Part shown: positions 1 to 11,175 of the stretch, piece by piece
Layout: each line of letters begins with the position of its first letter
How positions within the stretch are numbered: position 1 is the stretch's first letter
Source of the DNA: Nannochloropsis oceanica
Lineage: Eukaryota; Sar; Eustigmatophyceae; Eustigmatales; Monodopsidaceae
NCBI GenBank assembly: GCA_004519485.1
Contig: CP038128.1
Location: 575,001-639,000 of the forward strand
Length of the DNA: 64,000 bases
Direction of reading: 5' to 3'
Translations under genes and position numbers: made by a program
Notes under the pieces: generated by a model
What the model was told of the DNA's origin: nothing
Databases searched by the model: none
The model's input: only the letters and a program-made list of their open reading frames with translations

Positions 1-359
1 CTTTGCTGAAGCAGCAGGGTAACTAAAGCATTGAATCAAAACTTAAAGTGAAGGACTCAAAGTAACAAATGAGAGGATTTATTGTGCGTGTGTAGGAAGA
101 GGGGGAGGAAGTGAAGGAGGAGGAGGAGGGAAATACGAAGGAAAAGAAGGAGAGGGAGAAGGAGAAAAAGGAGGAGGGGGGGGGGGGGGGGGGCGAAGAA
201 GAGAGGCTTCATCAGAGAATGCAAACTGGAAGGCCTTCCTCCTCCTTCTACAACTCCTCCTCCTCCTCCTCTTCCTCCTCTTCCTCCTCCTCCTCCTCTT
301 CCTCCTCTTCCTCCTCCTCCTCCTCCTCCTTTTCCTGCCCCTCCTCCTCCTCCTCTTCC

Positions 360-391
<32 letters not shown>

Positions 392-1732
392 CTCCTCCTC
401 CTCCTCCTCCTCCTCCTCCTCCTCCTCCTCCTCTTCCTCCTCCTCCTTCTCCTTAGGTAGTAAGAATAACATACTGAAGACAAAAAAGTGAAGAAAGGTA
501 GGAAAAAGAGGGACGGCTCCATTTAGATTCTGGTCTCCGGTGGCCGAGCGATTAGAGATTTCTATACATACGTGCGCCAAACTTAAGGCACACAAGATTT
601 TTTTGGGGGGGTGGATCAGATGGTCCAGGGTGAGTAGGGCATTTCCAGCAGAAGAGAAGACGACAGAAAAAGATACACAAAAGTAATCACGTGAAGAGAG
701 GGACATAAGAATGGCAGATGGCTCTGCGCCATATTTCCGAAGCACGAGCACAAGCCGAGAGGCATTGTAAGATAATAAGAAAGCATAGAAATTTAGGGCG
801 ACGAGGGGAGAAAACGACCGCGAGAAAATGGTTAGGGTGTGAGTATGAGGAAGAGAGGGGTATGACGGAGAAATGAGGGCTTACATCGGGGGTTATGGCA
901 AAGAGGGGGCAAAGGGAGGGAGGGAAGAAGAAATGTGGGAAGTCTAACGTGCTCCCCACTCCCCACTCCTTCTTTTTTGGGTACCCATGATTGGTTCTCT
1001 GTTGTATGTGCCCATTAAGGGTGTAATTTGGTGTCTATTTAATTTGGAGCGCAAATGCGTGAAAGCACGGGAGGGATAGAAGAGAGGAAGAGAAAAAAAA
1101 GAAAAATTGCGGAAAGGGACAACATTGTTCGTAATGTCCCCCCATTATTTTTACGTCTCTTGTCGCGTCTGATTGTGTGCAGGCGACCATGAAGGCGTTT
1201 GGTGTAAGTTTTTTCATTCTCATGCGTGTGGATCTGCATTCTTCATTCACGCGGATGTGTAAAACTTAACCTAACCCTAAACCAGGGGGGAGGTGGGCAA
1301 GGACGGATGGAGAGAGTTGGTGAGTGAGGGAGGGAGAAAGGGCTCGGATGACAGGCAATGGAAAGACAATTCCAACAGAAAGGATGATAGCATTCCACTT
1401 CTGTCCTTGTTTAAACTTGCTTTACTTTCTTCTTTCCCATTTCGCTGCTACTCCTTTCTGAGGGCCTCAGCAATGTGGACACCCAACTAAATTAGCCATG
1501 ACCACTGCCCCACCCACAATCGCATTATTAACCGATCCAGCACACATAACCACGACAAAGCTCTCTGTTGCTATTTTCAACATAGATCACAGCATTTTCA
1601 TTTTCTTCTCTGTATTTCCACCCAACTTTGTCAAGAATGGCCTTCTACTCCCCTCTCCTTCGCTCCTTTCATCTCAACCATTCCAACCCAAAATTGTGTT
1701 ATTCTGTGCCTCCGTCCCTCCTCTGTACTCCA
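1..1732. other. Intergenic region, no supported gene
   Basis: No open frame here resembles a protein; the long frames at 79-522, 111-491 and 248-751 are all products of the TCC/GGA tract. The stretch holds a G run (about 176-193), the TCC-rich tract (about 237-452), and a short telomere-like CCTAACCCTAAACC at 1270-1283. The rest is ordinary AT/GC-mixed sequence. It lies downstream of the TIM17 stop (opposite strand), so the right end should contain the TIM17 3' UTR. Confidence 0.6.
237..452. repeat. (TCC/TTCC)n polypyrimidine tract
   Basis: About 200 nt of almost pure TCC triplets with interspersed CTT steps, all pyrimidine on the + strand. Together with the G run just before it (176-193) this is a long purine/pyrimidine mirror-like tract. 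It would read as poly-Ser, poly-Arg or poly-Glu in different frames, none of which I regard as coding. Confidence 0.9.
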
Positions 1733-3093
1733 TCACTTACTCCCACCGAACATTCCTCCAAACCATCCACTTCCTCCTCCCCCTCCACTCGGCTCTGGTA
1801 CTGACGAGTACCCTCCCCCCATCCCTCCTGCCCCTCCCCCTCCTCCTCCTCCTCCTCCATCCCCTCCCCAACTTCCACTCACGCCCGTGTCAAATCCGCC
1901 GCCTGTCGAGGGCGCATCAGGATCATCAGCATAAGACGGAGTCGACGAACCACTCCCATCATACCCCCCGCCCCCACCGCCACCACCAAAGCCCGAAAGC
2001 ATACCCGGACCGGTGGGTGGAAGAGTCGGGTCGGGCATGGCCGGCCCGCCCATTTCGGGAGTCGAGGCCGGAGGAGCGAAAAACTGTTTGTGGAGGGGAA
2101 GGTCGAGGAAAAAGGATTGATGTCAAGTGAGGGGAGGGAAGGAGGGAAGGAGGGAAGGGGGGATAAAAAAATGAATCAGTCACACGGTCTCCTCGATGGT
2201 CTGGTTTTGCTTTCTTCCACCCATGCCTACAACTCTGCCTCTCATCTTTTTATCCTTCTCTTTCTCCCTCTTCTTCTCCTCCATATTGTCAAACGTTCTA
2301 TATCCCTTCTTCTCCCTTCCTCTCTCACCTACCTTCGTGATCGCAATCGAAGCACCCTCGATCATGGCAAGGACCAAACCACCAATCACTGCATTCTTGC
2401 CCGCGGCCTTGGGCCCTGCTCTTATCGCCAGAAGACCGCCGGTGCAAGCGCCTGATAGGATTGCATTCCAAGGATCCTCCTGTGGTTATCCAAAGGTGAA
2501 TATAAATGAGAAAACCAAGGCATGAGAGAAAGGCGGTTGAGGGACTACCCGCTACAACCCTCAGATTAAACGAACCTTCTTTCGTACAGCCGCTATGCTA
2601 CAATCGAAACTGGCAAAGCAGAGTCCCCATACGGCAAAAGCACCTGTTAAACGTAATTGAACGTAAGGCCAGGAGAGAGAAAGATGAATGAGTGTCGTGG
2701 CAGTACGGAGCAGGAATATTGTAGACACAATGCACGCATAACCCAACGCAATCTCTCTTTCACGACCACATTCCCCATTTATCCCCCTTATTTCCGGTAA
2801 ACCCATAAGCACCATGTCAAGAGGTACCAGGAGCATGAAAGCATCTCAACCAGGCTATAAGCTGTACCACAATCGTCCCAGCCCTCCCCAAACATATCTC
2901 CAGCCTAACACCTACCCCCAACAAGCGGCGCCCGCGCCTTGACAGACGAAATGCCTCCCCGCAGCCGCTCCCCTTTAGGTGCGTTCCGCACACCCTTGAA
3001 GTAGTGCCAAATCCCTCCCCCGATGGACCCCATGCAAAAGGCTCCACCCACATCGTCGACAATGCGATACGGGCATGGTTCCCGGCCCTCCAT
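1733..3093 (-). CDS. TIM17: Mitochondrial import inner membrane translocase subunit Tim17
   Basis: Tim17 is a core subunit of the TIM23 complex, which moves presequence proteins across or into the mitochondrial inner membrane. Four exons join in phase: 3093-2916, 2643-2576, 2479-2333 and 2083-1733, giving about 247 residues. Exon 1 carries the family start [18 protein letters not shown] and the GVRNAP motif. Exon 2 gives AFAVWG..F..FDC. Exon 3 begins EDPWNAI and ends with the last membrane segment, [16 protein letters not shown]. All three introns have GT-AG ends. The last exon adds about 116 residues rich in Gly, Ser and Pro ending WFGGMFGG, so the protein is longer than the usual 150-180 residues; plant Tim17 proteins also have long tails. 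The ATG at 3093 is chosen because homologs start at this point; an in-frame extension upstream (to about 3255) is low-complexity and probably 5' UTR. Confidence 0.93.
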
Positions 3094-3707
3094 CCTGCTC
3101 CTGCTGCTTGCGCTGCTGCTTGAGCAGACTGCTGACGCAACTTCTCCTGTTGCTGTTGCTACCGGTGCAGCAGCTGGAGGTGCTGCTTGCCCGGCCTGCC
3201 CCTGCTTTTGTGGGAAGTGGGGGAGGGAGGGGAGTAGGGGAGTTGAGTGATGCATGAGTGACGTTCTATATCCGCGGATGTGGCATCCAGGCTAGGGGAG
3301 GCCAAGAACATGTGTGCCTTAATGAGTCGAGCAGCCTCCGCCGCAAGAACTGCAAGGCAGCTCGGAGCCCCTCATTGTTGTCTTGCGGCATGTCGTGCGA
3401 TGTTAAGAATGTCGTGGCCATGCAAGCACAAATTTTGCCAAGCACGCATGGAGAGCGACGAAGCGAGCGGTCGCGATGAACTTGTTCTCTGCGGCTCGGC
3501 AATTGTGGACACAATTAGCTAGAGCATCATTTCTCTACAACCATGTCTGGCCTCACAACTCTTTTACCTTCTGATGCCTGTAAAGCAGCTGGGCGACGTG
3601 TCTGAAGAAATCATTTCCCCAACATTTCTTGCTAGCCACCTCCCTCGCATCACCGTCGTCAAATGCTCATCATCCCACTCCACACCTCACACCACAGTGC
3701 GGCCGCA
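3094..3707. promoter_or_regulatory. Divergent spacer between TIM17 and the GCFC gene
   Basis: About 610 nt separating two start codons on opposite strands, so it must hold both promoters and 5' UTRs. It includes Gln/Leu-codon-like CTG/TGC repeats near 3100-3190. I see no clear TATA box or other motif I would name. Confidence 0.5.
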
Positions 3708-6700
3708 ATGAGCTTTAAGACCAAAAAGTTCCGGAGCCGCACAACCGCAGTGTCGTCTTCAGAAGAAGATGAAGATGCAGAGGCACGACGGACGGCCGCA
3801 GCAGTGCCTAAAAGCAAGCCAAAGAAGAAGGAAGAAGCTGCGGCAGCTTCCTCTGCCCCTGTCCCCTCCTCCAAAAAGCCAGCCGCAGCCCTCCTTAGTT
3901 TTGACGACGACGACGACGAGATGGAGGATGGCGGAATATTACAGGCTTTGAAAAGCAAAAAGAAGAAGAATAAGGCGCTGTCGTCTAGCAAGAAGTCCTT
4001 GCGGAAAGCGCTGGAGCAGCACTTAGATGAACGTGCAGCCGAGGCCGGTATTGGCGCTGGTGTTGGTGGTGGTAGTGGAGAAGGAGGAGGGGGCGAATAC
4101 AGCAAAGAGAAGCTTGCGGAATTGAAGAAGGGACAGCTTTTCCAAGTGAGCACTAAAGCGGCAAGAGAGACGGAGAGGAGCACACGGGTGACGTTTGAGC
4201 TGCCAGAAGGAGTAGTGGAGGAGGGGGAGGAACAAGAGGACGAAACCGAAGTAGAGCAAGGAGGGGTACTGGACAAAGCGGAGATTGACCGGTTAAAGAA
4301 AGAGAAATTGAAAAAGCAGGCATTGAGGGCGAGGCACGTGCCGGGCGAGGAGGAGGAGGAGGAGGAGGGCTTCATACCATTGGATGGGAGTCGGAGATCA
4401 GTGCCGATGGAGGGGAAGAATAATGAGGTAAGAAAGAGAAATGGTGAGAGCAATAAGGGAGAAATAGAGAACATGTGATGATTGATTACACAAGGAAAGT
4501 TGTGTTGCATAGATAAGTGCACTGCGGGAAGAGGAGGAGGAGGATGAAGAAGGGTGTCATTGGTATTGCTGCATGATTACAACATTTCATGAGATAGCGG
4601 ACGAGTGCGCATCACAATTGTTCAAATCGGCGTGCTTCGCATGGCGTCTAGAGATTTCTGCCTGACAGCAAAAATGCAATGACACCCTTTCCAACTCGGT
4701 ACTTCCTCCCATCGTTTCCCATTTTCCCTTTCTTCTTATCCTCACTCAACTTATCTATATGTACACATACGTTTACATACAAACAGGAAGAGAAAGGAGC
4801 AGCAGCCTTAGCAGCAGTCGCTGGGCCCGTGGACCCAGCTATTGACGATGACTGGGAGAGCGAGATGATCCGCCGGGGGGCGCGCAACAGCAAAGGAGGA
4901 GGAGGAGGAGGAGGAGGAGGAGGAGGAGGAGGAGTATGCGTTGAGGAGGATGTCGTCTGCTTCGTCCTTCTTCTTCTTCTCTCTTCTTCTTCTTCTTCTT
5001 CTTCTTCATTCTTCTCTTTTCCTTGTCTTGTACTTGTCGTCGTCGTTGAGGTAGGCTAGTAGGAGGGTTGAAGGAGATAAGACAAGAGGAGGGGAGGGAG
5101 ATAGGCGATGAGGCTCATGTTTTTTTATTCAATCGTTGACACGACCATACGCCTCCTCCTTCCTCCCTTACCACGCACCCTCCAGCCGCTTAGCCCTGCC
5201 CTCCTCTTCTTTCCCCGGCAGCTCCCCTCGGTTCAAAACTGTAGCCGCTGTGCTCACCGATCTGAAATCAACCAAAGTTCGAGTCGAAGACGCCCACAGC
5301 CGAAACGAGCGTTTCTGCGAACAATCCCGAAACGAGCTGCAGGGTATCAATGAGGGCCTTGGGAAGATGCAAGCAGAATTTGAGGAGACAGCCAGGAGGT
5401 TTCAATATTTCCAGGACGTACGGGAGTACTTATCAAGTTTGTGTGGGTGCCTTAGGGAGAAAAAAGGAATGATCGAGGAGCTGGAGGAGGCCATGGCGCA
5501 GGTGAGGAAGGGGGAAAGGGATCGAAGGATAGCGGTGAGGGTGGAGGATCAAGAGGATGCCCTGGAGGAAGTTTTGGAGAAGGAGAGGGAGGGAGGGAGG
5601 AAGGGGCAGATGTTGCTGTCGTTGCAGGGATATATGCCGACGGTTGTGAAAACGTTGGCGGGAGGAGGAGATGGGGGGGGGGAGAAGGGAGGACCGCTGG
5701 ACGATATTGGGAGGGACGTGAGCGGGGATTTGGACAGAACGAGACGGAGGAAGCATCGGAGGAAACGACAAGAGCTGGCCTTGCGGAAGCTCATCGGCAA
5801 CAGCAGCAGCAGCAATACTGGTGATACAACGGAAGCAGAAGCGACTTTGAGTGGAGCTGAGGAGGATGAAAGAGAAGTCGAGCTCTCTCATTCACGGCAA
5901 GCAAAGCTTTTGGAGGCTGCTGCTATAATCTTTGAGGATACCGCGGACGAATTTCGGTCGTTGGATCCCGTGGCTACTCGATTTGAAGAATGGAAGAAGA
6001 AGTATCCGAAGGATTATGCGACCGCATACGTGCCGGTTGCCTTGTCTCAAGTGTTCGAACCCTATGTAAGAATGGAGATGGTCAGGTGGAATCCCTTAGA
6101 GGGAGGGAGGGACGGAGGGGGGGAGCAAGGGGGGGAGGCTTTGGAGGGGTTTGCGTGGTTTGAACGGTTGTTTGCGTATGGGCAGGGAGAGGGCGAGGGA
6201 GGTAGCGAAGGAGAGGGCGAGAGAGAAGATGCGGATGAGCGGTTAGTGCCTGTAATGGTGGAGAAGGTGGTGGTGGGTAAGTTGCAGCAAATATTGGAAG
6301 ATTGTTATGATCCTGTGTCGGGGAAGGAGACGCAGAGAGCAGTGGCTGCGGTGCAGGGGTTGTTGATATATGAGCCGGGAAAACATGCGTTGGAAATGTT
6401 GCTGCGAGCGCCGTTGACAAGGATTGAGGAAGCGATCACTCAGGTGTGTTTGCCGCTGTTGAAGATGGAGGGGGTTGTGGAGGAAAATGAGGAAAGGGGG
6501 GGAGGGATGGATTACCAGCGACGACAGTTGTTTGTAGCGGTAAAGTTGTTTCGGAATGCCTGTGCGTGGCATGAGGTCTTGGCACCACGGGCGTTGGCTC
6601 CCTTAGTATTAGGCAAATTGCTGGAAGGCAAAATATCACCGGCGCTGGAGAATCGCATGGATAATACACCGGCCTCTCCTTCCTCCTTGCCCCCGTCCTC

Positions 6701-6938
6701 ACCCCCCCTCTCGCTCTCGCCTTTATCAACAATGATTGAGATTCTTGGGACGCTTGAAGCGCTCCTGACGGCGATTCCGCCGGCGTTGCTGTTAGAGAAG
6801 GGGGTAAGGCCATTGGTGGGCGTCCATCGATTGCTTGACAAGCTTGAGAAGAGAGTGCAGGGGGTTTCGCTCCTTAGGACGGTGAAACGGATGCGGGTGG
6901 CTTTTTCTGGTACTGGTGGAGGTGAGGGAGGAAGGTAA
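3708..6938 (+). CDS. GCFC2/PAXBP1: GCFC-domain protein (PAXBP1/GCFC2 type), nuclear splicing-related factor
   Basis: Members of this family carry a C-terminal GCFC domain and act in the nucleus; GCFC2 is linked to spliceosome intermediates and disassembly through TFIP11-type partners. Exon 1 is 3708-4427 (240 codons): it starts MSFKTKKFRSR, is Ser/Glu/Lys-rich, and ends at a GTAAGA donor. Exon 2 starts at 4787 after a CAG and contains DDDWESEMIRRGAR, the family's D-W-E..IRRG motif. Exon 3 starts about 5222 and runs to 6938. It contains a coiled coil, the signature FQYFQDVREYLSSLCGCL..K, and the GCFC core FRSLDPVATRFEEWKKKYP followed by DYATAYVP and RMEMVRWNPL. The exon 2 end lies in a GGA tract near 4933, and its phase does not close with the 5222 acceptor, so a short exon, another site or a tract-length error is likely there. 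The size, near 860 residues, fits the family. Confidence 0.85.
4896..4933. repeat. (GGA)n tract at a predicted exon edge
   Basis: Twelve or so consecutive GGA triplets at the end of exon 2 of the GCFC gene, immediately before a GTATGC that is the best donor. It is followed by an intronic CTT/TTC-rich run (about 4967-5015). A length change in the tract would not alter frame unless it is not a multiple of three. Confidence 0.75.
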
Positions 6939-7635
6939 AGAAGAAAAGAGGGGAAGGGAAACAAAGACAAGTTAAAAGGTACATAGTCACGAAGCCACAA
7001 AGCATGTAATGTAGCGAAACAAGGCATACAGTATATACCGAACGCGTGCTCTCGTGTTTGCATCTGCTGTTGCTGTGATCTCACTCTCTCTGTCCCAGCC
7101 CAAGCTCCGTTGGATGCGTCTTTCTCTTCTTGTCTTAATCTTTCTCTGTATTCGCTTTTCTAACCCTGCTTGCCTTTTGCCTTTTCTTGTCGATACGGAT
7201 TTGTTCTTGTTCTTCTTGTTTTTCTTGTTCTTCTTCTTATCCTCATTGTTGTTATTGCGGCTCTTCTTGCTCTTCTTCATCATTCACTTCTTTTCCTGCG
7301 TGTTCGTTTTACTCCTCTAATTGTCGTCCTTCCCTCATTTCGTTAGCGTTGGTAGTAGCAGTGGTGTCGGCAGCAGAAGCACGTTGTGCTGTAGGATCGT
7401 GCCTCGTCTTTGCCAGAGGATGACTACACACAGTCATTCATGGAATGACGCGTCCTTCACATTTTGATATGTCTATTTTGGGAACAGTTTTCCGCCTTGA
7501 GGGAGTGTATCTCCCCCCCTCAATCTACTTTTGTCTCGCACATTTATTTATTTAATCTCTCTCTTTCCCTATTTTATCTATTTCATGGTACGGATTTTGA
7601 GCCCTTGAATGCGCGCCCTCTGTCATTCTTTAGGA
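6939..7635. other. Convergent spacer, T-rich, no gene seen
   Basis: This 697-nt stretch lies between two stop codons that face each other. It contains a TTCTTG-rich run (about 7195-7290) that gives meaningless Lys- or Phe/Leu-rich frames. It probably holds both 3' UTRs and poly(A) sites; no gene is supported. Confidence 0.6.
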
Positions 7636-10587
7636 CTAGGCAGCCTGAGTGCGCGATTCCTCCCGCTTTCTCTTGCCCTTTTTACCACTGGTGCTATCGG
7701 TGGTGGTGATGGTGGTGTTCCCATCGATAGACGCTTGTTTCTTCCTTCTCGCCGCCTTAATAGGCGTACCCTCCACGACCGCCGCAGTAGCAGCTGTGGT
7801 TGAAGTAACACATATAGACGCCCGAATCTGCGCTGCGGAGGCATCTGACAAAGGTGCCACCAAGCGAACCCCAGTTCCAAGCATCTGCAGCGTCGGCAAT
7901 GTCGCTGGAATCTTCGCTCCCATGCTCATCCTCCCTCCCACCCCTCCCTCCGTTACGCCCATGCCCGCACTGCTTACACTACAATCCGTACTGGCACTAC
8001 TCCCCGCAGGAGTAATCACAGCGGGTAACCCCCCACCCTGTCCCGTTTCTTCTCCCCCTCCTTTCCCCTTCCCCCCCCCCTGCCCTTGGTGTATCTTCTT
8101 CACCATCGGTGTATACTGCACATCCACCACATGCCTCTTCCAATTCTTGACAAAGTCAGAATAGTCTATGCACCCATCGGTGTTTACGTCCGCTTCCTTG
8201 AACATCCGATCAATTTCCTCCTGATTCTTGTCCAAGCCCACCACCTGCCGTATCGAATCGGGTGTCAAAAAACCCTGCCGATGGACATCGAGCGCCTCAA
8301 ACACCATGTGCATCTTCTCTTCGTCGTACTGAATCCGTCTCCACATCACTGCCGCCACAAAATCATTGTAGTTAATCTCATGGTGTGATTTACGTGATGT
8401 TAATATTTTCTCCACTGCGTTCATCTGCACTTCGATTCCTTGGGGAATCAGCACCTCCTCGTCTTCATTCATTAAGTAATCCTTGATATCTTCCAGAGAA
8501 ATTGTTCCCTTCTGCTTCTTGTCAATGGCACGAAACACCCTCCCCAAATTCTCAATCTGAATGGGAGTAAGATTAAAAGCCATTACCTCGAGGATGAGGC
8601 GCTTGAGAGTTCCGAATGCACTGAATTCGACGAGGGAGCTAAGGACTTGGTCGTGGGGGACTCCTTCTTCCTCTTCTTCCTCAAAGCCGGCGCGGGTTAA
8701 GGTGCATGAGAGGCCTAAGTTGTGTTTGTGTGGGGATAGAGATGGGGACGATTAAAGTCAAGCATAGAAAGAAAGAGAAAGAAGAAATATATATAAATAC
8801 TTAGAAAGAAAGGAGAGTACTAATCGCAAACATCAGACTGAAGACTTAAGAGTGAAAGAAAAAGAGTGAAAAGCGAAATCACCACCATACCCAAACACAC
8901 TTGACTATCCTCCTCAAAGGAGCACGTACCGGTCGAAATGCTCGAGGACGAGGATAAAGACGAAGAAACCGTAGCACTGAGAGGCAACAACCCTTTATTC
9001 CTCGCCAGCAAGCTCTGCAACGAACCCCCTCCCCCTCCCTCACTGAGATCATCCTCGACCAAGAAAAAGTGATTCAACGCCTCATGCGCCGTCATCCGTT
9101 TCGCCGTGTCCTTCACCAACAACATCTGCACGAAATCCTTTGCACACTTCGACACTCTCATATCATGTGGAAACGAATACTGCGCATTTTTGATCCTTGC
9201 CCGCATTTGATCATTGTTATTCCCCCAAAACGGGGGCCGACCGAACAGCAGCATATAGGCAATAACCCCCACAGACCACATATCACAGGTTTCCGAATAT
9301 CCGTTCTCCAAGACCTCGGGGGCAACATAATAGAGCGAACCGACACTCTGTACCATTAATTCATTCTTGTTGAAAAATTTGCTCAGGCCAAAATCAATGA
9401 GCTTCAACTGCCGACTGTGATGGGAAGACTGCAACAACCAGTTTTCCAACTTTAGGTCTCGATGGACGATTTGATGCTCGTGCAGGTACTTGATAGCATA
9501 GAGCATCTGCCGAAGAAAATCCTTGGCCATTGGCTCTGAATCAGGGTGATTTGGGTGCCGTTTCATGAAATCTAGCAGATTTCCACCTGTGCACAAATCC
9601 ATAATTAAATAAATACGACGACGGGCATAAAAGACCTCACGCAAACGGACTATATGGGGGTGATCCAGCTCCCGCATGATCGACACCTCGCTGTGCAATT
9701 TCGTGATCTCTTTCGCGCTATTGGTGCTCGCGCGGTTGACAAAAAGAATTTTGCACGCAAAGTGCTGCCCGGTCTGCTTATGGGTAGCCTTAATGACGAT
9801 GCCGTAGGAACCTTGCCCCAGGGCGGGTTTATCGTCTTCGAAGTCGTAGAGATCTCGCACATCCTTGTCGGCGTTAAGTGGGACGAGATTTCCGAGAAGG
9901 TGGCTGTACATGCGGGTTTTTTGGGAGGCGTAGAGGCGCACGCGTTCGAGCTCTGTTGGGCGTCAGGAAGGGGAGGGAGGGGGGGGGGAAGGGTTAGAGG
10001 GAGTGGCTGGGACAAGGGTGAGATATGAAGGGTAGAACGAACAAGGAGATTCCAACCGTCAAGATCATTCCAACTTAAAGATTTGCATATATACACGGAG
10101 TAAGACTGCTGCCAAAGCAAAAACCCCAACGCTCACGCTGCCATACATGCACGTACCGTCTGTAAACTCGAGTCGCGCCCCGGCCTTGAGCACTTCTAGA
10201 AAGACGAGCGCTGTGGTTGATCATGTGTGCATTTGCGTGTGGAAGGGAAATATGACTCCATTTCCAATTATTTACGGACAGACGCATACACGCACAAACC
10301 TACTACTACTAACCTGTATGGAACCATCGGCCTGCTTGCTCGGGGCAGGGTGGCTGGCTGGTCAGGAAGCGCTCTGCAAACGTAATGGCTCTGTAAAAGT
10401 ATAAAGGCAGTCGTGAGATTGAGCAATCGTTTGCGTGGGCAAACATCTAGTGCCTTTTATGCGTGTCTATGTACCTGTAGGCGTAATGCTGGAGGACTCC
10501 ATTGGTCTTCCCGTCTTCCCCGTCGTCGACTTGAGCCTCGAGCAGCTTCTTTGCCATGCCTTGCTCCATCTTCCCATCCACCGTTCC
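7636..10587 (-). CDS. CDPK: Calcium-dependent protein kinase with Vta1/LIP5-like N-terminal segment
   Basis: This is a Ser/Thr kinase of the plant/protist CDPK type. Exons in phase are 10587-10475 (ATG at 10569 is a possible start), 10390-10314, 10210-10157, 9952-8930 and 8714-7636, about 775 residues from 10569. The kinase shows GQGSYGIV, ACKIL, HRDLKLEN, DFGLS and APEVLENGY, all intact. Next comes a linker and junction (FSAFGTLKRLILEVMAF), then four EF-hands. Only the fourth (DVNTDGCIDYSD) is a canonical calcium loop; the first (DKKQKGTISLED) is altered and the second and third are degenerate. A low-complexity 130-residue tail follows. The first exons encode MEQGMAKKLL, then AGRWFHTALVFLEVLK and GELERVRLYASQK, which match the helical N-terminal domain of Vta1/LIP5 (an ESCRT-III/Vps4 cofactor) in order. 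The last of these lies in the same exon as the kinase, so if the match is right the fusion is real. Further 5' exons may exist between 10588 and 10900. Confidence 0.88.
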
Positions 10588-11175
10588 CTGTGTGTATATG
10601 TGTGTGTATATGTATAGGAGACAGAAGTGCAATGTGCGTGAAGACATGAGGCTGCACGCCGTCGGGAAGGTCAAATGTGTGGGATTGATTGCCTATGGCG
10701 ACGAGACGATTCCTCGGACCTAACGGGCATCGACATGTACAAGCTCGAGGGGACGTGTGTGCCTCCAACCAAGCATGGAGACTGTCACTCGGTGGATCGC
10801 CTGCCCATGGTGTGTGTGGAGTATGGAAAGGCCCTCAACAAGAAGGAAAGCATGGAAAGCATAAACCGGTAGACAGTGCGCTTACTCCCTATTTGCGGTA
10901 AAATGCCATTAGTATTTCGTTTTCAAGCTTTTGACGTGCTTTGGCCGTTGCGGGGCCATTCTCAAATCACCCGACCGAGCGCCCCCCCCTCAGACTCTCC
11001 ATTTTACCACACAAGAAAAGTCTGAATTCCTTCATCACCTTATCCCAGCGGTATTTACAATTGTTGTCTTCATAAATCGCCCTCTATTTATCCTCCTCTT
11101 CACTACGTCACGAACTCTCCGCCACTCATCATCACTCCTCCTCCCAGTCCTTCCTCTTCACACACACACTCCAAC
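10588..11175. other. Divergent region between the kinase gene and the MLH3-like gene
   Basis: This region holds the 5' ends of both neighbours. On the minus strand an open frame around 10620-10768 could be an extra 5' exon of the kinase gene, but I could not match it to Vta1. On the plus strand a 65-codon frame ends at 10872; it is plausible as protein but has no recognised motif. No ATPase-domain motif of MutL was found in any frame. Confidence 0.4.

Noticed and set aside
530-600. TGGCCGAGCGATTAG resembles the A box of a Leu/Ser tRNA
   Set aside because: No B box (GGTTCGANNCC) and no paired acceptor stem follow within 100 nt.
79-751. Long frames of poly-Arg, poly-Ser and poly-Glu at the start of the window
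   Set aside because: All are translations of the TCC/GGA tract in different frames; no unique sequence beside them resembles protein.
3659-4522. 287-codon minus-strand frame opposite the GCFC gene
   Set aside because: Antisense shadow of exon 1; Ser/Pro-rich, while the plus strand carries the conserved GCFC features.
7054-7320. Hydrophobic frame rich in Leu and Phe between the GCFC and kinase genes
   Set aside because: Product of TTCTTG repeats in a convergent spacer; no stable protein pattern or splice support.
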